A stretch of DNA of 64,000 nucleotides, taken from positions 43,826,805 through 43,890,804 of the forward strand of contig JARCOQ010000004.1 in assembly GCA_029207755.1 (NCBI GenBank), read 5' to 3'. Shown one piece after another: positions 48,458 to 59,398 of this stretch. Source of the stretch: Chamaea fasciata (lineage: Eukaryota; Chordata; Aves; Passeriformes; Sylviidae). The notes below the pieces were generated by a model. The model was not told the origin of the DNA. It ran no database searches and worked only from the letters and a program-made list of their open reading frames with translations. Position numbers and translations under genes: made by a program. Positions within the stretch are counted from its first letter, which is position 1. Each line of letters begins with the position of its first letter.

Positions 48458-51400
48458 TGCTAATTTCTGTATAAAAGTCAAGTGTTTGTCACCCATCACG
48501 TTGTCTTAGGTGCTCCTTTGAATACTCCACAAGGTAAAGGAGCACTATGATTCCTTTGCTTTTACTGATGATAAATGAAAGCACGGAAGTCAAAGCTAAC
48601 ATTATGATGACAAACTTTTTCAAGTCAGCACAATGTGATTTTTCAAGTTTTCAGGACAGAATTTCCATTTGGTAAAGTTTAATTGTGAAATCTCAACATG
48701 TATGTGAACTGGGATGCTCAGGGTTAGAAGTAACATGCAAATAATTAATGAGCATTTTGGCTTGGCGTTCTGGTATTGGGGTTGTTCTCTTCGGTTCGTT
48801 TGCAGGAGTTTGGCTTGAGTGACCTATAAAAATTTCAGTAAGACTTTGTGTAATGAAAATTAAATTCTCGTGGACAAGTTTCATCTGTCTTAGTTTTAAG
48901 ACCTCTCTTCTCTGCGTTAGTCATCAAATACTCCTGTCTACATATCGCTCAATCTCCACAAACCTCATACTCCAAATGTTTATTACTATTTTCTTGTTAA
49001 CATCACTACTGTTCAGTACACTGTGCAAGCACACTGACTGTTCAAAATGCAGTAGGAAAAGCACCCTCTGAGAGACTGTCCATTTACTTACACATGAAGA
49101 TATGCTATATCTTGCTGGAAACTGTAGTATTCCTAAATCATCTTTTAAGAGTGGTTGGGAACAATTCACCTACCCCTTTATGCTACTTTATTGCATAAGC
49201 CTCTTTGCAGCATGTATGAAATGAACAGTCCACCTGCATTTGTCTCCCAGCCTCAAACTATTTCAAATGCATACATCCAAACAGACTAAATTCATTAATA
49301 TTACTCAAACAATTGAGGGCATGATTAGAGCCAACAGTATTACTGCTGCTGAGGAAAATATTTCAATGAGGAAAATATTTCAATGAGGAAAATATTTCAA
49401 TGTGGCATGGTTGCAAGGGACTCCAGACTTTGTAGATTCTATTCTAATGCTCAAGTCAAATCAAGTGGCACCTTTCAAGGATTTAATTTTTTTTAAACAA
49501 AAAAACCTGCTTTGGAAAAAATGTTTCACAACAAAAATGTATTGTGCAAATGTTTCTGTTCTTCATCCTCTACCCCTACAGTTTATCCTGGAAGCTGACA
49601 GAAGTTTCCTAAATTTAAAAAAAAAAAATCTATTCTTAATTAAGCTCTCTTCTCAAAATTTTTTCTCCTTTGCAGGAAATGGAAACTGGAAAACTTCCAC
49701 ACATAATGAGGAGTCTATGGCTTTCTTCCACACTCTTGCAGAATTCTCTCTTGGAGAATTCATTCCAGTTACTGGGATTTTCTGCTGGATTTTTGGGGGG
49801 GGTTGGTTTTTGGTTTTTTAAGAATTGAAGCCACCTAGCTTGTAGCTTTTGTATTTTTATTTCTGTTACTGCCCTGGCTGAGTTCTTTACCACAGACAGA
49901 TTTTCTCAGACTGTGTCTTACAAGTGCTCTCTGAAAGTTGTCAGACACATTTACATATTTATCTAATAACAGGTGTTATCTTGCCTAGAGTTTTTTCATG
50001 TAACATCTGTCCCAATTCCCTATTTGATCGTAAGAGTTAAGTCCTGCTTGCCTCACAGGATATAAAATTGGTCTCTGGAAACAAATAAACCTTTCTTCGG
50101 TGTCAATATTACTAAAACTACTCTTCTGCCAGAACACTAGACAATGCACAGCTGATATTAAAACAAAAGCAAAAACCAACCAACTAAAACTCCAAACAGA
50201 CAAGCAAACAAAAATGTTAAAAACTCAGTACATTACACACTACATTAGGCCTGAAGAATTCCTCTTACACTTAAAGAGTAATCTTATGGCAGTTGTATTG
50301 TAGTTCCTATTTTTTCCCATACTAGGCAAACTCTGCTAAGGTTTGCAAATTTAAGTACTGATGTAAGCTTTTTCCACCCTATAGGTAAGGGTGTGTCTCT
50401 CTGTGTGGCTAATTATAAGGGCCAATGTAATTTTTTTCTAGACAACAGCTTAGATCTCCACATGTCATCGACTACAGTTTCTTTGACTGTAGTATTCCAA
50501 ATTCTCAAATCATCTCTACAGTTTCAGGCACTATCTACCTTCAGAAATGGACCAAAGCCACTACCTGCCAGGTTGTAGCTGTTTTGTAAAGTATACGTGG
50601 CTTTTCAGAGTTTTCATTCAGTATCTTTTCTTTTCTTAAATACATGTTGCAAATGAAATCAGCAGCTTAAGTCTTTCTGCATCTCCATCTGATCAGTAAA
50701 ATCATATCCTCCAAGTTTAATTTTTGCAAAGAACACCAAATTCTTCAAGTTCCTATGTTTTCATATAAAGTAGACTCTACAGAACAGATCCTTTCATGTA
50801 ACTGAAAGCCATTGCAGAGTAGGAAGCCCCTCAGATATAACATGTCACTACAGCAAATGCTTCCTGAAAACCTGCAATATAATTTGCTACATTTATTTGC
50901 AGGGTCAAACGTGATTTAATTTTTCTAAGCTTTTTTTACTATTATTATCATTGCATGTCTTAGCACACTACCATGTGTGGTATGCAGTAATTGTTCAAAA
51001 ATAAGATGGTTTATGCAGTTTAGATTCCAGACACTTCTAAGATTAAAAAAGCAAGCTTTCACACCTCAGCTGCCTCTCATCTGCAGCCCTAGTGCAGCAG
51101 CAGACAGGCAATCAACCTGCAAACACTCCAGAAGGGACACAAATTGCTCCTGAGGAGAGCACTGCCTCCCCAGAAAGCAAGACAGTTGAGCTACCACTAT
51201 TTAATGTCTTTCATTTTTCAGTACCTGCTAATTGAGTATTGTGCTACTCGATAAAGAGATACCACACATGCTGTGAACACTGTCAGGCCTTTTTCTGTCT
51301 CTGGTTTTGTGGCACCTGGAGTTTTAAAAGTACTTGAATATCATGATCAAGATTAATTCAACTGGTGCTTCATAAATGTAAGGGAACGACTCCTTCATAT

Positions 51401-53287
51401 TTTTGCAACAAATTGTAGCTCTCCTGCTTTGGAACCCAACTTTACATCTTCACTTTCTTGTGATATCTTTAGACTCCATTCCAAAAAACTAGCACAAAAA
51501 TTAAGTTTAAAAGTCACTTTATTGAATGAAGAGTCTATTGTTACAGTACTAATTTGGAAAAAGTATTTGAAAATACTATGTAGCAAAACAGACACTGCAC
51601 AGAATAATGAAATAATATAATACAAATGCAAGTCACTGGCAGATCAGATCAGAGCTACTGAGGCTTAATATGGTCATTAAAATTATATTGTGGTTATGAA
51701 GTAATAAGTTTCGATACAGCATTAGGACTTGTTCATGAAGCAGCAGCTGTCAGAAAGAAACACAGACTGTCAGAAAGAACTTCAAGATTGTGGCAAATAG
51801 TGTACAGGTGTGTGTATGTTTCTCTGTGTGTGAATGGTCCAAAATTATAACATTCACAAATTGAGTTCTCTGGTAGGGAGTGTATAATTTAAAATGTTTG
51901 TAAGACATAACAGATTTTGTTTACTTGAGTTCTGAATTTTAAATATAAAATGAAAGCATAGGATCCCAGGCAGAGAAATTGGAGGCAGACATTGCATTCC
52001 TCCCATTTGGATTGTTTGCAAAATGCACTTAATGGTTTAAATCCAGTTGCTCCTACGAGCAGACATGGGGAGGTTGCTGAAATCTGGGAGCATCACTGGA
52101 CTAAAGGAATGCTACTGAAATCACAGAACTCTTGTAAGGCTCAAGCAGAAGGAACTGGAGACGTTGCACCTCGTAGCTGAATCTGCACACTTTTCTATGC
52201 CTGCAGTAAGGCACAGCAGCTCTGCAGGCCTCTGGGGCTGTCCTGCCTCCCTTCAGGCACACATTGCTTCCCATGGGTGTCCATTCTGGCACAGCCCCTG
52301 CTCTGGCCATGCCAGGGCCCCTGCATGCCCAAATCCCAGATACTTCTCCTAGCCTGACTTGCCTTTGCAGCATAAATTCCAAAGTCCAGGCTAGGAGCCA
52401 TCCCACAACCCCAACAAGCTGGGCACTGGCTGAAGACCTGGACATCAAAACTCTGGCTCAAGAGGCTCTGAAGCAGGAGCTTCAAAGCCACTAGTTCAGC
52501 AAAAATGACAAAGATGCTTCTGCATGGGGGAAAGGTGCCCACCTGGCTAACTTTCACAGTGGGACACTTGACACCTAATGCTGCAGTCTTCCCTCTTCGT
52601 TCCTGGCCAACATCTCTTATAGACAGCAAGACTCTGTACTGCCCTGACACTGCCTACACCATTTCACAACAGCTGGATTTGCTGCTCGACTCCTGAGTCC
52701 AAACACCTGCAGCTCTGGAAATGAAAAGTGGTAACTATTATTTATCATCTTCCCCTCTTGCTGCTGCAGCATGCCAGGACACAAGCTCCAGGCTGCAATG
52801 TCACCACCATGAAGCATCACGGTGACATTTGAGAGCTTCCTCTTGGAACCTGCAACCAGCCAGCGCCAGTTCCTTGGCATTTGCTGTCTGGCAGGACCAA
52901 GCCCAGCTGACCAGAGAAATGCCTATGGCTAGGAATCACTCTGCTCTAACCCTGACAAGACAATGTGAACGGGAGTCATCTCAAGGAAAAACATCATCTA
53001 CTTCTGCCCAAGATGAGTCCCTTCAGCTGAAAGACTCAGCTTCCTCTGTCCCTCCAGCATGGGACAAGAAAGCACCTTGTAAAGCTGATCTAGCATCCCT
53101 CAAAGAAAAAAAGCATTTCTAAACATGCACTGATTACCAAAGATTTGTTAAGAGGAGCATTCTGGTGAAGCTGATGACTTTATCTTTCCAAACAGAGATG
53201 GACACACACACCCCTTCCTAGACACATATGCACACACACATTTGTAGATTCCTTGGGAAGCAGCATGGACCCTCTTATCTCACATAC
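48458..53287. other. Unique non-coding DNA
   Basis: No gene recognised. It contains the 17-bp triplication at 49351-49401 and a GC-richer block at about 51960-53120. In that block frames of up to 151 codons (52195-52650 minus) are open on both strands but encode no recognisable domain; the openness probably reflects composition. Confidence 0.5.
49351..49401. repeat. 17-bp perfect tandem triplication
   Basis: Three exact copies of GAGGAAAATATTTCAAT at 49351-49367, 49368-49384 and 49385-49401, with no mismatches. Lack of decay suggests recent expansion, possibly polymorphic in copy number. Confidence 0.97.
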
Positions 53288-53420
53288 ACACTTACAGCAT
53301 ATTCTGAGTTGAAAGGGACCCTAGGATCATCAACTCCAGGTTGTAAGTAAATGGCCCATACAGGGATTGCACCCACAAACCTTGATGTTATCAACACCTT
53401 GTTCTGACCAAACAAGATTA
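53288..53420 (-). mobile_element. tRNA-Ile-derived SINE with CR1-like tail (TguSINE1-like), minus
   Basis: Plus-strand text shows the tail first (CATATTCTGAGTTGAAAGGG, GGATCATCAACTCCAGG, 53298-53341), then AATGGCCCATACAGGGATTG, CACCCACAAACCTTGATG and TTATCAACACCTTGTTCTGACC, the reverse complement of the tRNA-Ile acceptor/T-arm, anticodon arm and D-arm. The head ends about 53420. Same family as the copy at 48320-48457, in opposite orientation about 4.8 kb away. Not a functional tRNA. Confidence 0.87.
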
Positions 53421-55969
53421 TCTCCGCTCAGTACCCCTTCATGGATGTCAGCCTTCTTTTAATCCTGCATCACCTGAGGTACAAGGTGAAGTGTCTGGAA
53501 GTTGCAGCTCTGAGGTGGCACAAGTGCCTCCCTGCAACTGATGCACAAAGTGGCCCAACTCCTTGCCCCCATAGTTTTCCAACAGTGCACCAAGGCATGG
53601 GGCCTAATAGACTTTTAGGCTTTCAGCATCATTTTGCAGCAGTCATTTCCTCTGCATGTTTACAAGGACAGCCCTCCACCCTTTGAACTTACCTAAAGTG
53701 ACATACTCCAAGTTAGAGCACTTAGGCATCTGATTAGGTCAACCTAGAGATTTACAGAGTATTCCTGTGTTTTAGGGTGTGCAGCAATATATGCGTTCTC
53801 CTGTCTTCTTTTATTTTCTTGAAATCATATCCTAGAAATATGAAGATTCAAGAATGAGAGCTGTACTTTGCCAGCAAGCCTCAGCTGTTTGCACCCTAAT
53901 TTTTAATAAAACTAAATCCCATTCCTGGTCATGCAAGGTATAGAATTATTGATTGGAAAAAAAAAAAGTATTCCAATCACACAAACCATAAATTTGTGTA
54001 GACTATTAAAAATCTTCTTTTAAATTCTTTGCCTTTTCTATGTCAGTAATAGTTGTATTTTCAGATACAGAAACATTTTACAGATGTAGCCAGCCACTAG
54101 TTCAGTTTAGAATGGCATTTCTAACTCTATGTGAGAAACTGAAGACACTATTGCTCTGTTAAGTACAGCAAGAGCACATTTTTTATCCAAATAATCAAAA
54201 CAACTATACAGAGACCAAATGAGATATCAAGAATAAAAGCTGAAGCCTCACAGGGTAGGCATGTATTTTTGATACTGCATAACCCAAAATCAAAAAGCAA
54301 CACAGAACTCAGTACAGCCTTTGCTATGTACTCTCAATATAAGCAACACAGACCCAGACAGCCTTGCTTTCTTCACTACACTCCTTGCACATTTCACCAA
54401 CATACTCTTTAACCTTTACAGACTAGATATTCTGAACCCTGAAATAAGAGCAAGGCATCATGAATTTAAAATACCAGCTGAAACTCCTCTGAGGGTAAGT
54501 GAACACAGACATGTTCAGCTAGCAGTTTTATCTAGCTTTATTACTGGCCTTGGAGATTACATATCACTATCTGCACACTTTGGATTTAATTTCCATGATT
54601 TGGGATGAGCTGAAAGGCCAATTTGCCAACAGCACACAATTGCCTGCATTTTGATTGACTGGCAGATGAGGGAAGAGTTTTGCATTTACTACAATGAAGT
54701 CCATTCAATAAGTAATATTGGTAGCGTTACCAAAATTAATTGTTCCTTCTTGCCAATGGTGTTCTTGCTGAAAGAAGTGTGCTGACACCCTTCTGTCTTC
54801 CTGCACACAAAGGTTTCATACAATAAAATCAATCATAATAGGAAATCAAAATACTTCCAAGTCTTTCCTAGCATGCACTAGCTCATCCAGTTGTTACCAT
54901 AACAACAACAACAAAAGATACAGTGGATGACACTTTACTTTTAACACTGAAATACCTGAAGAAGTACCTTCCTCAGGAAAAAAAAAATCAAGAGGATACT
55001 AGATATTCTCTTCTTTAGTGGCAAAAGGACTGCAACCTCTTACAAGCCAAAAAACTGCTTGAAGAAAGAAACCTATAAGAATAAGGATGCAATTTAACAG
55101 AGGAAAAGAATATACTAATAATCAGATTTGGAAAATCTGAAGCAACGTTTCTTCCAGCCTCCCCACCCTAGCTGTGTCAAGATCCAAGGAGCCATGAAAG
55201 GACACATAATGTCCATTAAAAAGGTACTTGGTCCTGCATCTATGTAACTAAATCATGAAATTTAGCACTTACGATGAAACAGAGCTTAAACACACTCAAT
55301 CTTTGTTTTAATTTCTACAGTACTGTTTCTCAGGACCAAAAAGCTTATTCTCATAAGCAAAAGCACAAAATAACTAGCTTAAATATGACGCAAATATGGG
55401 CAATCTGCTATTCTAGCTATCCAACACCCTGACTATGCACTTTGTGACTATCTGAAGGCAAGCGGTACAACTACTCACTGTGTAGAGAAATTGGGCAGAA
55501 AAATTCAGTCTCCAGATTAGAAAATAGTGTCAAACACTGCAGAAGCCTTCAAAAGTCATGAGTTCAGAAACAGATAGACGTAGGTGAAAAGAAAGTAAAG
55601 TAGAACACTTCAGCACACTTTATGGAAAAATGGATATTTCTGACCTCTCTTCTATCCATCTTTTTCAAGAGAGAGTAATTCATAAAATGTTGTTCATATA
55701 CCTTTGGTCCTAAGGAATCTAAAAGTGAGTTTGAGAATCTAAAAGTCCTTTTTAACCAAGGGTTGAGGAGTTCTTTTGAAAATGCAAAAGCCAAACAAGA
55801 AAATCACACAAATATTTTTTCCCCCATAAAGAATTCTAATGAAGAGCTTGCACTGAATTTTCATAATTTAAGATGTAGTCACTTCCACATATAATTTCAA
55901 GTACTCAGTGAGAAGCACTTCTGGCTAATACCAACCAACAATTTATGTATTTCTATATCAGTTTTAGGA
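53421..55969. other. Unique non-coding DNA
   Basis: No gene or transposon recognised. Simple sequence: A-run at about 53958-53967 and (AAC)n at about 54901-54913. About 54480-54760 has moderately complex sequence that could be conserved non-coding DNA. The 95-codon frame at 54321-54608 has no recognisable domain. Confidence 0.5.
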
Positions 55970-56550
55970 CTGTGTGGGTTGTTTCAGCTGGGGTAGAGTT
56001 AATTTCCTTTCCTTCACAGTGGCTGATCTGGGGCTGTGTTTTTAATTAGGTCTGAAAATAGGGTTGATAACACAGAAATATTTTTGTTATTGCTGAGCAG
56101 GGCTTACACAGACCCATGCCCTTTTCTTCTCTTTGTACTTCCACATTGACAAGGAAACTGGGGGTGCATGGGAGGTTGGGAGGAGACACAGCTGGGACAG
56201 GTGACCCAAACTGACCAAAGGGATATTCCAGACTATGTGACATCATGCTCAGTACATAAAGCTGGAAGGAAGAAGCAGAATGGGAGGAATATTTGGAGTG
56301 ATGGCATTTGTCTTCCCAGCCAGCTCTCCCGGAGATGGCTGAACACATGCCTGCCATGGTAAGTAGTGAAATAATTTCCTTTTTTTGCTTTGCTTGTGTA
56401 CATGGAATTTTTTTCTCTCTATTAAACCATCTTTATCTCAACTCGGAAGTTTTCCCACCTTTACCTTTCTGATTCTCTCTCTGCTGACAGGGGATGAACA
56501 AGTGGCTGCGCAGGGTTGGTGGCTGCCTAGGGTGAAACCACAACACTGTG
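55970..56550 (+). mobile_element. ERV solo LTR with perfect 5-bp TSD
   Basis: The LTR proper is 55975-56545 (571 bp), TG...CA, flanked by CTGTG at 55970-55974 and 56546-56550. Familiar avian ERV LTR words in order: GGGTAGAGTTAATTTCCTTT, GGTTGATAACACAGAAATAT, TATTGCTGAGCAGGGCTT, ACTGACCAAAGGGATATTCC, GGAGTGATGGCATTTGTCTTC and GGAGATGGCTGAACACATG, ending AAACCACAACA. A TATA-like ACATAAA lies at 56254-56260 and ATTAAA at 56421-56426. There is no internal viral sequence, so it is a solo LTR. An intact duplication argues for a relatively recent insertion. Confidence 0.93.
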
Positions 56551-56789
56551 CCACTTCTCTTTCTCCAGCTTCAAGTGAAGTTTCACTTAGCTATGCAAGC
56601 TCATTTTTTCCAGCTGAATACTGCTGTAAGATTTTTATGCAGGTTTACATCCAGAGGTTCAGTCTGTCAACATGTTCTCCCTCGATCATACTCCTTTGTC
56701 TTTAGTATTGAGGGGAGCTACAAAGGAAAGAAGAGCAGTATCAAAACTAAGTGCATCTGTGCATATGAAGAAACGAGACAGACATTTAA

Positions 56790-57045
56790 TAGGAAACAGG
56801 TTGAGAGCTTCACACTATGAAGTATATCAGTTCTTCAGTATGAAATTCTTTACTGTGAGAGTGGCAAGGCACTGGAATAGGTTATCTAGAGAAGATGTGA
56901 ATGCCCCATCTCTGGAAGCATTCAAAACCAGGTTGGAATGGGGCCCTGAGCAATGTGATCTAGTGGAAGATGTACCCCTGATGTGAGGGTTGGAAATAGA
57001 TGGTCTTTAAGGCCCCTTCCAACTTTCCTATGAATCTGTTCCTCT
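56790..57045 (+). mobile_element. CR1 LINE 3' end fragment (plus)
   Basis: The sense frame through 56840-56986 gives the C-terminal CR1 reverse-transcriptase segment, with FFTVRVARHWNRLSRED and APSLEAFKTRLEW. This is followed by the 3' UTR word GATGGTCTTTAAGGCCCCTT and CCAACTTTCC near the terminus (about 57045). The upstream limit is uncertain (56700-56800). It begins about 240 bp after the LTR. Confidence 0.9.
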
Positions 57046-57719
57046 GAATTCTTCACCTTAACTTTTATATCCTCCCTCATAAATAACAAATGACAAACAT
57101 CCCAATCACAAAATAAGATACAGGTTACATATCTCACAAATACTCTCACCTGGTGGACACATGTTAGCTGTTATCTAGTAACCTCAAATGTAGAAAATGC
57201 AATGTTGACACATGATTAAACAACATTGAGTAAAAAGCCACATAGAAAAAAAATAGGAAAAAATTATTAAACTTCTTTTTACTTATAAATGTCTTGATTT
57301 TGCACTAAAACTAACAAATAATTCACAAAAAATAAATTATTAAACACCTGTTTCGGCATCTGGCTGCCTTCAGATATCAACTTTCTTGTTTGTCCATCAT
57401 TCTTGGCTCAACCACTTAACATAGTTTTAACTTAAATTCTTGCCAAAAAAAAAAAAAAAATCTACATTTAAGATATTTTGTGAGAGTCAGAAGGGTGAAT
57501 GCCTCACAGTAGAAAAAGTTTTCTTTGAAAGAAAGACCATTGCTGAAGAGCTCTATTAATAATCATAAATGCACTGCAGAGATAATCAAGAGCTTTCTCA
57601 AATAGGGAACTTTGATAAGGATGCTTTTAATTGATATGTCATCAGATTAGTTTTAGAACAATTAAATAAATCAATGAATTCTTAAAGATCCTGAACTCAT
57701 CCCAAGCTGTAGAAAAGCC
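57046..57719. other. Unique A+T-rich DNA
   Basis: No feature beyond a 16-A homopolymer at 57445-57460. Confidence 0.55.
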
Positions 57720-57957
57720 ACGTGCTGAATTTCTGTGTAATGCTTTATTAACTGCAGGATCTGCAGTCTGTAATTTGAATTAGGCCCCATCCCAAGCAAA
57801 CGGGGACTGGCAGCTGCTGCACCAGCAAGAGAGATGGCGGTGTGGGTCCATGTCTGCGGTTCCACGGGAAAGAAAAGCAAACGTCCCCCAGCACAGGCCA
57901 CCGGGGTGGCAGGACGCGCTAGATGGTGCTGTTTTCCCATATATTGAGCACTTTTGT
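57720..57957 (-). other. CpG-rich patch with terminal-exon-like signals (minus)
   Basis: About eight CpG fall within 57790-57925, a sharp contrast with the depleted flanks. On the minus strand an 18-T tract (57971-57988) leads into ATATTTTTCTAAG, an acceptor-like site with exon start at about 57957. The CpG-rich stretch follows, then AATAAA at 57744-57749. That order suits a terminal exon of a minus-strand transcript, perhaps non-coding. The 89-codon frame (57671-57940) is Ala/Leu-rich with no recognisable domain. An unrecognised LTR or a small CpG-rich regulatory site is an alternative. Confidence 0.25.
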
Positions 57958-57970
57958 CTTAGAAAAATAT

Positions 57971-58046
57971 AAAAAAAAAAAAAAAAAAGGACAGGAAAAT
58001 AACCACGGAGGGCAGCAATTTTTAGGGGGGGAAAAAAAAAAAAAAA
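57971..58046. repeat. Two poly(A) tracts with a G run
   Basis: 18 A at 57971-57988, then G7 at 58025-58031 directly followed by 15 A at 58032-58046. Simple sequence. Confidence 0.85.
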
Positions 58047-59144
58047 GTATCAAGTTTCAGATGAATTTTTTAATCAGATTTCTCCTCATCATTCGTGTGA
58101 ATGGTGTGATGGTCTCCATCAAATCTCTTTCTTGAGGCAACATTAGATCAGAAAACTAAACTTGGCTTAGATATATGTTCTCTCTTTTTTAAATGTTGTT
58201 TTCTAAAATAATCCAATTCTTAGGCTGCTCTAGTGATAATGTGTATTATTCAAACATGTATTAACTTATAGCCTGGAAGAAACCTCTCATTTTATTGATT
58301 CAAAGTAATAGTCAGGTTTGAAAATAATTTACATTGCAGATGCAAAAATAGCAAAACTTAGACTGTAGGAAACAGAATATGTCCTGAACCTCTTCCAATT
58401 TACTCATTGATAAATATCATAAGTTCACCACACACAAAGAGAAAGTTGAGTTTTTCCAGATGGCTTGTCTTCATTTCAAAATAACAGTGTATAACAGTCT
58501 AACTTCTATAAACCTTGAATGCATACCAGGAAGGGGGCAGGGGGGAAATATATAGTATTTTCAGGAAATTTTGGTATGAAAATGGTAGCTAACTCACAAA
58601 AGATGGTAATTTTCTCTTGGAAAAAGAGAGTTTTATACATACACACACACAAAAGTGAGACATGTAGGATCAGGAGGCAAAGAATATTGAGTCAAAAAGA
58701 AATTTTACTGAAAGGGCAGGGACAAAGTGTGTAAAGCACTAAGCTATTAACATACAGCAGACTGTATCAGAAGAATAAGAGTGATAATGAGAGACAGTGA
58801 AGGTACAATCATTAGCAGATTCAATAGAATTTAGAAAATAGGTTTCTTATTGCTGGAGGCCTAAATAAAGTTCACAAAGAGTTCAAGACAGCAATTGCAG
58901 ATGGTCATGGAAGAATCACATTACAGTCTACTTTTTCTGGTGTCTCATGAAAAGCTCAGAAACAAGGCTGAACCCAAAAGTTAGCTTCAACATCTCAGGT
59001 AAATAACAAATACAGTGCTTGCCTGAGTAACAATACAGAGGAAGCAAATCTGCTGGTGAAAACTGCCTATGTATCCAAAGTCACCATCATTCCTCTAGAA
59101 CCTAGTATAAATCAGTGACTTCGAAGAGCATTTTTAAAGACGTT
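58047..59144. other. Unique non-coding DNA
   Basis: A+T-rich, with a short (CA)n around 58641-58652. No gene. Confidence 0.55.
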
Positions 59145-59398
59145 GTTTTAAAGAGAAGACAAGAGGATATAGCCTCAAGCAATGGACATCAGGAAGAAGG
59201 TTTTCACTGAAGGGGTTGTTAAGCATTGGAATGGACTGACCAGGGAGGCAGTGGAGTCACTGTCCCTGGAGGTGTTCAAGAAAAGACTGGACATGGCACT
59301 CAGTGTCAAGGTTTATTTGTCATGGAGATGTTCAGGCACAGGTTGGACCTGATGATCTTGGAGGTCTTTTCCAACTGTCATGATTCTATAATTCTATC
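59145..59398 (+). mobile_element. CR1 LINE 3' end fragment (plus)
   Basis: Begins within the ORF2 end (AAGAGGATATAGCCTCAAGC), then TTTTCACTGAAGGGGTTGTT, GCATTGGAATGGACTGACC, GTCCCTGGAGGTGTTCAAG and AAAAGACTGGACATGGCACT. The 3' UTR shows GATGATCTTGGAGGTCTTTT and the GATTCTATAATTCTAT terminus. Relatively well preserved but 5'-truncated to about 250 bp. Confidence 0.93.

Noticed and set aside
49351..49401. CRISPR-like array
   Set aside because: The units are directly adjacent without spacers, and the genome is a vertebrate nuclear one.
56672..56986. 104-codon protein
   Set aside because: The conserved half is the CR1 ORF2 terminus; the first half is unrelated DNA read in the same frame.
57971..57988. 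Poly(A) tail of a plus-strand processed pseudogene ending at the CpG-rich patch
   Set aside because: No upstream AATAAA at the right distance on the plus strand and no recognisable parent gene or flanking duplication.
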